Assembly (NCBI GenBank): GCA_019426215.1 | Contig: CM033403.1 | Coordinates: forward strand, 36,218,754 to 36,282,753 | Length of the DNA stretch: 64,000 nt | Origin: Buddleja alternifolia | Lineage: Eukaryota > Streptophyta > Magnoliopsida > Lamiales > Scrophulariaceae | Reading direction: 5' to 3' | Shown here: positions 44,964 to 55,868 of the stretch, in pieces | Numbering within the stretch: the first letter of the stretch is position 1 | Layout of the letters: every line of letters begins with the position of its first letter | Position numbers and translations under genes: made by a program | Notes under the pieces: generated by a model | Database searches by the model: none | What the model saw: the letters and a program-made list of their open reading frames with translations, nothing else | Told to the model about the DNA's origin: nothing

Positions 44964-45115
44964 TGTTGGTCAAGTGGTATTCACCTTTCACTTTATGTGA
45001 CAGAACCAAAGTTCGAGTCTATGTTGTTACAAGTTGTGGCTCCCTTCTTTATGGAGCTAAATAGAGTCTTTACGACTCAGGATAATGACTATGAATGTTG
45101 GACTAAATATATAGG
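44964..45115 (+). repeat. tRNA-derived SINE, copy d
   Basis: A box TGGTCAAGTGG at 44967-44977 and a B-box-like AAGTTCGAGTC at 45009-45019 are followed by TACAAGTTGTGGCTCCC, TTTATGGAGCTAAATAGAGT and TTTACGACTCAGGA. It is the best-preserved copy of the family also seen at 6655-6795 (minus) and 10823-10935 (partial). Confidence 0.75.
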
Positions 45116-45336
45116 GTATTTTTTTTGTCTTGAATTAAAAAAACTGAATTTCAAATACTGTTCTTCTTATTTATTTAGAAATTTATGCATTATTTTCTTA
45201 CTAAAATAAGGATATGCACTATTAAAGAGGTTAAGAGCATTAAAATTGAACTTTCAAGTAAATATTATAATCTTTGATGGGACACAAATGAAGTTCCAAA
45301 ATATAAAAGAGGCCAAGGGAGTTACCTAGTTACTAT
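45116..45336. other. intergenic, nothing recognised
   Basis: AT-rich. The last bases (GTTACCTAGTTACTA) match 32211-32226, the paralogous site without the plastid insertion. Confidence 0.5.
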
Positions 45337-45809
45337 TCTGACAACAACAAGGTCTACTCGACACGAATGAATTAGGCGTTAATGAAACTTTTCACAGGAA
45401 TCTTTCACAAACTTCCCAACTAATACTAATATTATCAACTAATCAGAATGTTTGATTATTAGACCATGGTATTTGATTTACCAAACACATCATTATTGTA
45501 TACTCTTTCATATATATAGCGCAACCCCATTTTTCTTTTTGACCTTTTTTGGAATCGAAATACCTAACCTAACGAATAAGAAATTCCTCTTGACAGTGGT
45601 ATATGTTGTATATGTAAATCCTAGATGTGAAAATAGGCGGAATTCGTCTATGAAATGAAAGGGTATAAAAAACGAAAAGAATAGGCTATATGCGTAAATA
45701 AATATGCTGAAATAAAAAAGAAGAAGAGACAATAAGATAGAAATAATGAATCGTAATGTAAATATAGTTCGGGTTCGCAGATTATATTTTGACAACAACA
45801 AGGTCTACT
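45337..45809 (-). other. nuclear plastid DNA (NUPT): atpB-rbcL spacer and rbcL 5' UTR
   Basis: On the minus strand the sequence matches the chloroplast region upstream of rbcL, which is well known from plant phylogenetics: GAGTAGACCTTGTTGTTGT (rbcL leader), the rbcL promoter with -35 TTGCGC (45524-45519) and -10 TACAAT (45500-45495) 18 bases apart, and further spacer words such as GTAAATCCTAGATGTGAAAA on the plus strand. It is not expected to be active in the nucleus. ACAACAACAAGGTCTACT appears at both ends (45341 and 45792). Comparison with 32206-32260 shows host sequence resuming at 45808. Confidence 0.88.
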
Positions 45810-46135
45810 AGCCCATATGCGCAAAACACCAAATAATTCTCTTTTAGTATTAACTTAACAACTAACAACAAACGGGTCCAACCTTTTTTTTTTTTTCGAT
45901 CAATCGGAATAGATCAAGGTTGCAAATTATTACTCTCCATCTTTGCATCTTGTTACTTCATCAGTTAATGGTATGCTATTTTAATGTAATTTTTAACTAT
46001 AGTAAAGGTGCAAGTACGAATAAATTGGAATCAGTAAATTATCAAATTAAAAATGAGAACAACTTGGAACATAAGAGAACTTTATACTAGAAAAAGAAAA
46101 GGTATAAGACAACGAGGCAATAAACAGGAAAATAA
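45810..46135. other. 3' flank of F-box gene C
   Basis: 45808-45850 (ATATGCGCAAAACACC, ATAATTCTCTTTTAGTAT) matches 32225-32262 in the 3' region of the first F-box gene. No gene recognised. Confidence 0.5.
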
Positions 46136-47888
46136 TCACGAAATTTTGAATAAAGAGGAAGACTCTCCGGATCCTTTATCCAGATCTATACCAGGGATTG
46201 CATCATCCACTTTTGGGCACCATGACAAATCTCTAGAAAATTCTTCGAAAGGCGTAGGCATAATCCAAGTGGCGAAGTCGAGATCCTTTAAATGATAAGA
46301 CTCTTCGCTAGAATAATCGTCTTTAAATGACTGGTATTTCCGAGTTTCCAAAGAGTAAAACACGCCGTCATCACCGTGGAACTTGGGGAAGTAAATCTTG
46401 TTTGCCATGCTAGTCTGCGGATCAGTATGTGCAAAACACGCCGTGTGGCTCACATAAAACATCTTGTCCCCTAAATCTTTCACCACTTTCCGCTTCATGT
46501 CTGGCCCCAAGAGTTTGAACACATTAACCTTTCTTTCTTCATGTGCCACAAGAACGGCAAAAAGCATATCGCAAATTTTGATCAAGATATGTTGACGAAG
46601 GTTTTGGCGAAGTCGGGGAGGAGAAAGACACTTGGTATGGACAATCCAACTTGTTTTAGAACCATGCTTGTTGACATCAAATGTTGCAATATTTCCTTCC
46701 GCATCCAAACAATATATATGTCCACGATGCAACACCGGATTGCAAATTGACACATAAAAAGGAGTCTTGCTATGGTATCAGGGACGGAGGGAAGGGGGGG
46801 CTGGTGGGTGCCTCAAAATTTTAAAAATCTCATTTAGGCCTATAAAATTTGTAAAATTTGCAATTTCGTCCCCCTCAAAATTTTAAAATTATCACTTTTA
46901 CCTATAAGACTATAACACTTGCAATTTTGCCCCCCCTCAAAATTTTAAAATTGTCACTTCTACCTATAAGGCTATAACATTTGTAATTTTGCCCCCCTCA
47001 AAAGTTTAAAATTGTCACTTCTACCTATAAGGTTATACCATTTGTAATTTTGCCCCCTTAAAAATGACAAAAATAACTCCCTTTATTACTCAAAAATACT
47101 TAGTATGTCATTTGACTTTTTTAATCCATTACCAATTCTCAAATTTTCACTTTCTCCCTCCTTCGTCACACATTTTTACAACTCAAACAAAGGGGAAAAC
47201 ACAAATCTTAGGTTTATGAATAGGTAATTCTAGTTCCTTAGTATATTTCTTCCCATAAATATAGTGTACCGTACCGCGGGGGCTTGCACCCCCCTATAAA
47301 TCTTTCGGCTATCTAGCAAAAAAAAAATATATAACTATATCAAAATATATAATCTCGTCCCCCCCTCGACAAAATCCCTGGCTCCGCCCTTGTATGGTAT
47401 GTATGTTTCTTCCATTTATTCTCTCCATGGTTAAGCTTAAGCACACCTATGTCTACTGATAGCCCATTTAGACGGTTTGCAATACCGACAATGAAGCAGT
47501 CTGGGGAAGTTGGCTTGTGGAAAAAACAGATTACGATGTAACGAAAGTTGCTTCTGGGAAGATAAATCCTTCGCCTATTAAAAGGATCGAAGAAAAATAA
47601 ACTACAATCTAATCTGGCCATCAACAACCATCCATACTTCGAGCAATGAATTTCTGCCCTGGGAACTTTCGGAAACTTCTTATTAAAGATAACATTGTAC
47701 TGAAAAATATTCCATACACGATTCCTCCATTTATAATACATTAAGCAAGGCATATGACGATATGGTGAAATTGCCAATGCTGCATTCCATGATTTGCACA
47801 CTAGGCTAAATGTATACCTATCTAGACCAAATAGGTTAGATAGTATCAAACTCAGAAGGTCATTCGGAAGATCAGCCCACCCTGTCAT
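46136..47888 (-). pseudogene. F-box/DUF295 gene C, split by a transposon
   Basis: It starts at 47888 with an F-box (DLPNDLLSLILSNLFGLDRY, LVCKSWNAALA), then CSKYGWLLMARLDCSLFFFD, and before the insertion SPDCFIVGIANRLNG and ENKWKKHTYH. After the element come SICNPVLHRGHIYCLDAEGN, VLVAHEERKVNVFKLLGPDM, LGDKMFYVSHTACF and NKIYFPKFHGDDG, ending at 46136. The hAT element 46779-47392 with its 8-bp duplication is the only lesion seen. Leaving it out gives a continuous 376-residue frame. It is a more distant paralogue of the two tandem F-box genes at 32-38 kb. A possible 5'-UTR intron acceptor (TTTGTCAG) ends at 47918. Confidence 0.87.
46779..47392. mobile_element. hAT element, CAGGGACGGA family, in F-box gene C
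   Basis: The ends CAGGGACGGAGGGAAGG and CAAGGGCGGAGCCAGGG (right end reverse complemented) are related inverted repeats. The perfect 8-mer TATGGTAT flanks both sides (46771-46778 and 47393-47400). The interior has at least three tandem units of about 62 bp (AATTTTGCCCCCCTCAAAA, TTAAAATTGTCACTTCTACC) at 46858-47060. No transposase. Confidence 0.88.
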
Positions 47889-48384
47889 TATTTACTTTTC
47901 TCTGTGTATATATTGACCTGACAAATCAAAACTAATAATCATCAAGCCTTCAGCCAAACGAAAAAAAAAAATTATATATAATAGTAGATTGCAATTGTAA
48001 CTTCTTTTCTACTATTAATTTTAGTTCATATGTTAGAATCAAACTGAAAATTGTAACAACATTCTATTTAATTCAGGATTATAAACATACACAATCAGAG
48101 GATGTTAGAGTCAAACTGAAAATTGCAAGCAAATTTTGATGACCAAAAGACTATGCATTTAAGTTAACTGCAATTGATCTATTCCAAATCCGGGGACTCG
48201 GATCTCTCAGTCTGGAATGACCCGAACAACTATATGAGTATGATGATGAATATTTATGACTGCTCTCAATAATGATTAAGCTATCTATGTACCTAATTAG
48301 GATCAAGTCAACGTAGTTCTATATTAAATATGGTATATAGGGTTGTATACGGTGAACGATTCTAGTCTCCAAATTTATAAGTAT
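47889..48384. other. upstream flank of F-box gene C
   Basis: No coding signal. The word TTAGAGTCAAACTGAAAATTG repeats near 48036 and 48106. It probably includes the 5'-UTR intron and leader. Confidence 0.4.
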
Positions 48385-48392
48385 ATAAGAAC

Positions 48393-49220
48393 TAGGGGTG
48401 TACGCGGTTGGGTTCGGGCGGTTTTAAACAAAAAATAACCCGACCCGATATATGCGGGTTGACAAAATCTCAAACCGAAACCGCATAATTATCCTTTCAA
48501 ACCGAGCGGTTCGGGTCGGTCGGGTTTAATGTATTTAGTGGGCGGATATTGGCGGGTTATCAAATTATAATTATAATTCTTACAACTTACTTTTAGTTTC
48601 AACTAGTAAGTAAGAATCTAAAAAACATATTTATTGTACATTTAACTAAAAAAAATTGAGTTGATGAGAAATACAAAAATAAGTGATGTTATTAAATAAA
48701 AATCATATTTATCATGAATTGTGATGTTATTAAATAAAAATCATATTTATCATGAATTGTAAACTCTAAAATATTAATAAAATTAAATTATCTTATAAGT
48801 TTATCATCAAAATATACATCTACATCTTCGTTCAAATCAAGAAAACATATGTTCAAATGAAATAATTTATTTACTCAAATTAAAAATAAAGTGTTTTACA
48901 TTAATATGAATAAAACCACTCTTATTAAAATTTATATATATGCTATATAGTTTTAAGAGTTTAGAGTTAATCTTTAACTCTCTCTCTCTCTCTATATATA
49001 TATACACACACATATATATACTTATGACATATACAATTAGCGGTCGGGTGACGGGTTAAGCGGGTTACAATTATTAAACCCACCACCCGACCCGAAAGTG
49101 GCGGGTTGCAATTTTTTCAACCCACCACAATTATTTAATAGTTTCAAACCGGCGGTTTTCGGGTGGATCGGGTCGGTTTGAGTTGGTCGGGCGAGTTGAG
49201 CGGGTTTATGTACACCCCTA
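48393..49220. mobile_element. non-autonomous hAT-type element, TAGGGGTGTAC ends
   Basis: The ends TAGGGGTGTAC at both sides are perfect inverted repeats, with GGGTTCGGGCGG-type subterminal words. Flanking 8-mers ATAAGAAC (48385-48392) and ATAGGAAC (49221-49228) differ by one base. The core is AT-rich, with CT and TA runs at 48980-49020. The end design is related to that of the element at 20008. Confidence 0.85.
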
Positions 49221-49228
49221 ATAGGAAC

Positions 49229-50973
49229 GTACTTCTCAATCTATAGATTTGTTACTTAAGGAAATACAAGGCTAGTTCTTGAGAGAATATTCTAGAGATT
49301 CCAACTCCTAATAAATGTTATTAGGGGTATTTATAACACACACCCTGTACCAATGGTTGTTGGGCATCTATAGGATGCCAACAGGTGGCACCAATGGACG
49401 GTGGATAACTCGTATTTGTGGGGTTAGGTCAAAGAACGACCTGACCTGATACTGTTACTTAGAACGGACTTAGTCTAGTAAACTCGGTTTTTAGGCCTCT
49501 GTTGGGCCTAGGTTCCTTATTTAGCCTTTAATGTGCTTTATATCTTATTTTAGTATATCATAACAATAAAGAATAGCCATTAATTCACATGCACTTGCTA
49601 GTATATATATAATTCACATGCACTTGCTAGTATATATTATATCATTAAAGAATAGCCATCAGATTCCACATGATATAATAACTACATTTTTTTTTTCCAT
49701 TTTGCACTTTAATATTCGACAGACCCGTAAAGTAAATTACATTTCAATTCTAAAGCTTTTCCATCTCAAAGCACCATACAAACTAGAAAGTACAAGAATG
49801 AAAATATTTAGCATGGATGTTGAATTTTAATTTTTGAAAGTTTGGGATTGTTAGTTTTTTCTAATTAAAATTTTACAATTACTTGCGAGTTTTTAGGAAA
49901 TAAACAGAGCTAGGTCCGCTCAAAGCTCGTATTAAACAAAAAGTTGCAAATGGGCAAAAGTGGGGTAATTCTATGGTGGATCAGGAGTATTGCTCCAAAT
50001 CTATTTTTTACCACACAAACACTTGGAATGGGGTGGTTTACACAGGGTAGATGTAAGTGAAAACCACCCACTCATTTTAAATGTGTGGTGTATAATAATC
50101 CGGGAGCAACACTCTCGGTCCACCTTAGAATTTTTCGCAAAAGTGCTACTAAATTGCACTTTCGAGGGGCACAATTTTTTATGTGTTTATTTCACGTCAC
50201 CCACTTTGATGGCACCCAACCGTATATGTAAATCATTGAATCTGTTATGATAATGTCGTAAAGTGAAATGATGACATCATCATATATATATGATTCAAGG
50301 ATTCGCAATCCACTTGGGTAACATGGAATGGGCCGTTTTAATGAATCTGGGGAGGAAAGTCAAAAATGCTTACTTCGAAGGGAGTGAAGTGCTCTTCATC
50401 CAAATTTATATGAAGTGTTATACTCATCCCTGTCTTTCAATGCAAAAATGAGGGTAATTTTATGTCAGATCGAGTTCAATAACTGCACACAACATACTTT
50501 GTTGTGTGAGTAAGATAGATACTAGAACCTTCGGACTTGATCTAACACAGATTTTTCCTATAAATGGTGCGTTTATCATTTTTATTTTTTCTGGCCGTAA
50601 TAAATAACTTTCATGCTAGTGAAAATTACGTCTAAGAATCATGTAACATCAACATACGTCATCTGGATTTTACAAAATTAGCAAAAAGCTTAAATTTGAG
50701 AAACTAGCTCAATTATGTTCCAACATTTATATTGCAAACTATTGGCACAATGGCTATCAACACTTCAGATATTTACCTGATAAAATTATTTGAAAAATTA
50801 CTATATTTTACTCTAAAAATAGGTTAGTCAAAGGTAGTTTTAAATTGTGTAAAATTCAAATATTTTAAAGTATTATGGTAAATAAATATACGAGTCTAAT
50901 ATTTTCCCACATGATATAGTATATTAAACTAAAGTAAAGAAAATAGTATGATGTCCTCCCAGGAATAGTGGAT
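49229..50973. other. intergenic, small repeats only
   Basis: Contains a tandem pair of AATTCACATGCACTTGCTAG at 49581 and 49611, a small inverted-repeat element at 49967-50142, and AT-rich DNA. The stretch near 49310-49500 has an LTR-like look (TATTTATAA) but no partner. No gene recognised. Confidence 0.45.
49967..50142. repeat. small inverted-repeat element (MITE-like)
   Basis: Left end TCTATGGTGGATCAGGAGTA and right end reverse complement TCTAAGGTGGACCGAGAGTG are similar over 28 bases, including TTGCTCC. It is non-coding. The target duplication is not clear. Confidence 0.55.
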
Positions 50974-52469
50974 TGTTAGAATATAATATATCTTCTTGTT
51001 AGAGTTTATGCCTCACACACGAATTTTGGGCACCATTCTATGTAATAATAACTCTAGATGAACGATCTTTTTCATATAAATAAAGTTAATCTTTTGGCAT
51101 TTTTTATTCGTATATAGCTTGGTCTTAACTTAGAATAAACTCCTGAAGGATCACACATAGCTATGGGATATCATTGCGCATCGGGAATGGTAATGATGAA
51201 ATATGTCTCCAAGGCTGTGATCCTTCAACATATGTTCTAAGTTGTGAATGGGCTCGTCGAGATGAAGGGATATCGATGAGACCCAAACGACTTGCTTATA
51301 TGATTCATACTCTTGATAGAGTGTATCTCGTTCCATAGATATTGGCACGGTGAAAGTCTATGCATGTATGAGGGTTCCTATTGTGAGAATAGGTATACTG
51401 AACAACCCCATGGAAGTTTCATTAATTGGAATCCCAGTCGAATCTGGAACTTCTAGTGGTCTTGTAGTATAAGAGTAATCCTTAGAACCTGAGGTTCCAT
51501 TGGATGTCTTATACACAATCGAACATATCTTGGTTTGTTACATGATTACTTAGATGACCACAAATGGGCAAAATCAGACATGGGCTGATTGTGTATGAAG
51601 GCACGTGAGAATCAAGATGGGATCTATCTCTGACATTAGTCTTGTCAGTGAATCTCCTATGTTTACATAGTGAATCGACTTTAGGAATCTTCGGCCGAAG
51701 TATGATATCTAAAGAGGCGTAGGGTTTCTTCGTTTAGATAGTCGAAAGTCGATCTCACCGTATTTGGGAAACATAGTTATTGAATTAATAGAGGTTCGAC
51801 CTTAGCCACTGCTCTAGATTCAATAGGGAGATTAGATGGAGGTATCTTACTTATATAAGGATCAAGATCACAGAAGGCGTATCTTTATATTTGTCTTTAT
51901 CTAGGTCTTCGTGCCCGTTGTTAGACAGTAACCATGATTTGTAAGTGCCGAGAATTAATATGGTGATTAATTCGAGGCTTGATTAAATCAAAGAAATGAT
52001 TTAATCTAGTATTTTCTATTGTAGGAAAGCACACTAACACTTTGAGAAATTGTACTTACTACTAGATAGTAGACGAGCCTAAGGGGTCACACACTTAACT
52101 CGTGAAAGTCACTTGCTTAAATGATGTGATTAATCAATTTGAGGAAATTAGGAAAGTCTAGTCCGTTCCTAATAAAGACTATTAATTAATTGAGACGATT
52201 TCAATTAATTCGACTATTTTAATTATCTTATTGAATTAATTAAATTATGGACCTAGTAGAGTCCCAAGTATTTTATTTAGTTGGGCTGACCTAAGGAAAA
52301 TAAATAAGTTCACTTGGAATAAAAGTAATATATAGATTAAATGGGTTTTATTACATGGAATATTTATGCATGGTTTTAGCATAATTAATATGGAGTTAGA
52401 AGGAATTAATTTTGATTCCATTAAGGGGGATAATGGCCGGTTTTTGAGCCCAAAGATTAGGGGGTTCGA
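50974..52469. mobile_element. probable non-coding LTR-retrotransposon fragment
   Basis: The left border reads TGTTAGAATATAATATATC, a plausible LTR start, and the long stretch lacks reading frames while being less AT-biased than its flanks. No second LTR, primer site or target duplication was found, and the right side ends at an assembly gap. Low-confidence assignment. Confidence 0.3.
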
Positions 52470-52479
52470 NNNNNNNNNN
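52470..52479. other. assembly gap (10 N)
   Basis: Ten N separate the LTR-like DNA from the truncated 3' side of the second LINE. The true distance and junction are unknown. Confidence 0.99.
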
Positions 52480-55400
52480 GGGTTGGATAGGGAAAAGAAC
52501 ACATTCTGGTGGCGAGGTGCCACAAGATGACGCCATAGCGAGGCTGCCCTAGGACAGTCCCGTAATGCGTGAAGAATGGTTTTCTTAGTTTGGTTGCATT
52601 TACTGCACAGTCCGTTGTTCGCAATTCTTCAGATAGCCAATGTATGGTTGGTGAGAAACTTATTATAACGTGTCAACCATAAGAAAAATTTGCGCCTGTC
52701 GGCCACTTTCAAAGTCCAAATACGGTTCCAGACCCCCTGGGTGTGTCGATTTATTTCGCCAGTAGCATGTTAGAACTGGGCATACGCACTCTTGCATGAG
52801 TACGTGCTATTTTTATTTAACTTCCAAAGGAAGGCATCCTACAAATGTCTTCGACCAGCAAGATCAATCTCGAGGAGCTGACCACGCACATCTGCATGTA
52901 GCAAGGATAATTTTTCCCAGTTCCAACTATGTGGATCCGACTAATAACTTGCCACATTCCTTTCTAAATCCTCCTGCGAAAGAGTCTCGTCCGTATGGTC
53001 ATCCAGTGTGCCAGTCCCGAGCCAATTGTCAAGCCATAATCGAATTCTAGTCCTTTTTCCCACCTCCCACCGTAACCCCAAGTTCAGTAAAGGAAAGCTT
53101 TTTTGAATACTATGCCACGTGTGTGAGGTGGAGCTATGAGGTCTTACCCTTTGGCGATACGCATACTTGTGTCGTAAACTTGAACCCATAGTCTTGGTTC
53201 ATCAATAATGAGCTGCCAGCCAAGCTTCCCTAGAAATGCTAGATTGACATCCCTAGTACATCTAAGACTGAGTCCGCCACATGACTTGTTTTTACACAGT
53301 GTATCCCACGCTATGAGGTGAGTTTTTCGCGCTTCGTCAGACCCTCCCCAAAGAAATGTCTGATTTGCTTTGTCAATTGCCTCACAAATACTGACGGGTA
53401 TAAGCGATGTCTGCATATAGCAAGAGGACATAGTGGCTGTCACCGCCTTTATCAACTTCATGCGTCCCGCTATAGAAAACTGTTGACGTTTCCAACCTTT
53501 AAGTTTTTTCTTGACCCTAGCCAGGATAAACTGATAATCCTTCTTTAAGACCCGTGAATGATGTAACGGTGCACCTAAATAGTAGCCTAGGTTCCGTATG
53601 AGACTCAGATGGGCACGTCTGCTAATAACGTAGGCCCGAGACCTCAACACATTACTTGAGAAAAAAATTCGGGACTTGTGGAGATTGATTGTTTATCCCG
53701 CATCGTGCAGTATGTTTGAAGAGTGTGCCTAATAACATCTGTCTGTTGTTCGGAGGCCTCTCCAAATAAGATCAAATCATCTGCAAACATGAGGTGGGAT
53801 ACACGGGGTTCGGTATGGGAGATGGGCACGATGTGCCATTGACCCGCCCTCACGGTCTCTGTAATCATTGATCCGAGTTTCTCTACACAAAAAACAAAAA
53901 GATAAGGAGAGAGGGGGTTCCCTTGTCTCAAGTCTCATTTTGGACTGAACCAATCCGTTGCTACACCATTCCAAAGAAGCGATAATTTAGCTGTGGTGGT
54001 ACATTCCAAAATAAAGCTAATCCAAGACAACAGGAAACGCATTTCACCTAACACATTTCCTAAGAACGTCCAATCAATTCGATCATATGCCTTTTCAAAT
54101 CAATTTTAGCAATGAAATAACCTTTTTTACCTTTCATCACCCGCAAATTATGAATAATCTCCTGAGTGATGATAATATTATCTATAGTTTCTCGCCCTTT
54201 AATAAAACTGCTCTGAGTTTGGGAGATTAAACTATCCATCATATTTTTAAGCCGATTAGCCATGGTTTTTGTAATGATTTTGAGAACAACATTACTCAAA
54301 CTGATTGGATGAAAATTTGTTAAATGTGTAGGGGTACTTTCTTTAGGGATGGGCACAATCAAAGATTCATTAATACGTTGATCAATTGTTCCTATGGTAA
54401 TCGCTTGACGTACGGTGTGAGTCACTGCATCCTCTACATTGTCCCAGCATTTCTGGAAAAAGATTAACTGAATATCATCAGGTCCCGGTGATTTTGTAGG
54501 ATGCATCTCCCACACTACCTTCTTCACCTCCTCTTTTGTCACCGAAGTCAAGAGTAGGTCAATCTGGTGGTCTGTTAACCGTGGGAAGTCGCCTATAGCA
54601 CGGTAAGGGCTAACCGGTGTACCAGCGCCATAGAGTTCCTGATAAAATTCAACCGCCATAGACCGCAGATGATGTTCGTTTTATTCCCATTGTCCATCTT
54701 CGCGCCACAACCCGCGGATTTTGGCTCTGTTCTGCTTTGTGGTCGCAGCTGTGTGAAAGAATAGAGTGCTAAGATCCCCAGAATGAATCCACCAATTGCG
54801 AGACTTTTGTTTCCAAAATGTTTCCTCTCTGCGTAATGTGTCGTGATACTGTGTGGTGAGTTTAATCTCCAACTTTTGTAAATACCGATTGAAGTGTGAA
54901 GCTTGGGCCCGTTGTATACCACTAATGCGAGCAACCAACTAGCGTTTTTGCCAAAAAATATTACCGAACACGTCTTTATTCCAGTTGTCCGCCTAAGTGT
55001 AGTTCCCATGACCAAGTATCACTGATAAAGTCCCAAAATCAGTTATCCAAAAACCACATTGTTTGCATTCTAAAAACCCATTTTGGACCTATCTTACCCG
55101 AATCCGTAGCCAAATCCACTAGAAGGGGAGCGTGATCGGATGAGATACGGGGAAGGTGTGTCGTCGTGGCCTCAAAAAATGCAAAATGCCAAGAACTATT
55201 ACAAATGGTTCGGTCAAGCCGTTCTTATAGCTTAGAATTGCCGCCTTTTGCCCAAGTGTATGGTGATCCCGAAAACTTAAGATCAATAAGTCCCACGATA
55301 TCCATACAATCGACAAATTTCCGACATTTACTGAAATCAATAGGCGCCCCTCCCGACTTTTCTAAGTTGTTCGTCACCACGTTCATGTCCCCCTGCTAGA

Positions 55401-55836
55401 AACCACGGTCCGCGTATACCATGAGACATACACTCATTATATGACCATAGACTATCCCGAATTTCAACTTGAGGGCTACCACATAAAACCATTCGTTCAG
55501 AGTCGACAACTGCAGCATAAACTGATGACAAGATCCAATTCATCTTTCCTGGTTGTTGTATAATAACCATTGATCATTAGCCTCTATAAACTCAAGCGAT
55601 ACCTCGACTGAATTCCAGAAGATCCATATACCCCCCGAGAAACCTCGAGCCTCCACTATCTCAACCTTATCAAAATGACTCTTCCGGAGTATAGTTGTAG
55701 CCTTATCCCCGTGGTTGCGAGTTTCCATGAGAACAAGAATCGTCGAAGTAAATTTATGTAGAAAATCAATTAACATGTTGATGAAGCTAGGACTGCCAGG
55801 TCCCCTACAATTCCATAAAATACGCTGCATAAGCAA
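52480..55836 (-). pseudogene. LINE 2 ORF2: endonuclease and reverse transcriptase
   Basis: The endonuclease starts at 55836 (QRILWNCRGPGSPSF, LVLMETRNHGD, VEARGFSGGIWIFW). Its GPWFLAGD catalytic loop is frameshifted near 55390, and SDHAPL survives near 55130. RT: KSPGPDD and FFQKCW (54500s), SQTQSSFIKGRETIDNI, then motif A YFIAKIDL interrupted by a frameshift near 54100; RQGNPLSPYLFVFC and the catalytic LMFADDLILF (near 53780); RMKLIKAVTATMSSCYMQTS (53460s). The zf-RVT domain at about 52750-52490 is cut by the gap. Active relatives nick DNA and reverse-transcribe their RNA. Confidence 0.88.
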
Positions 55837-55868
55837 ACAAGTAATTTAAGAAATAACCTTAACTAAGT

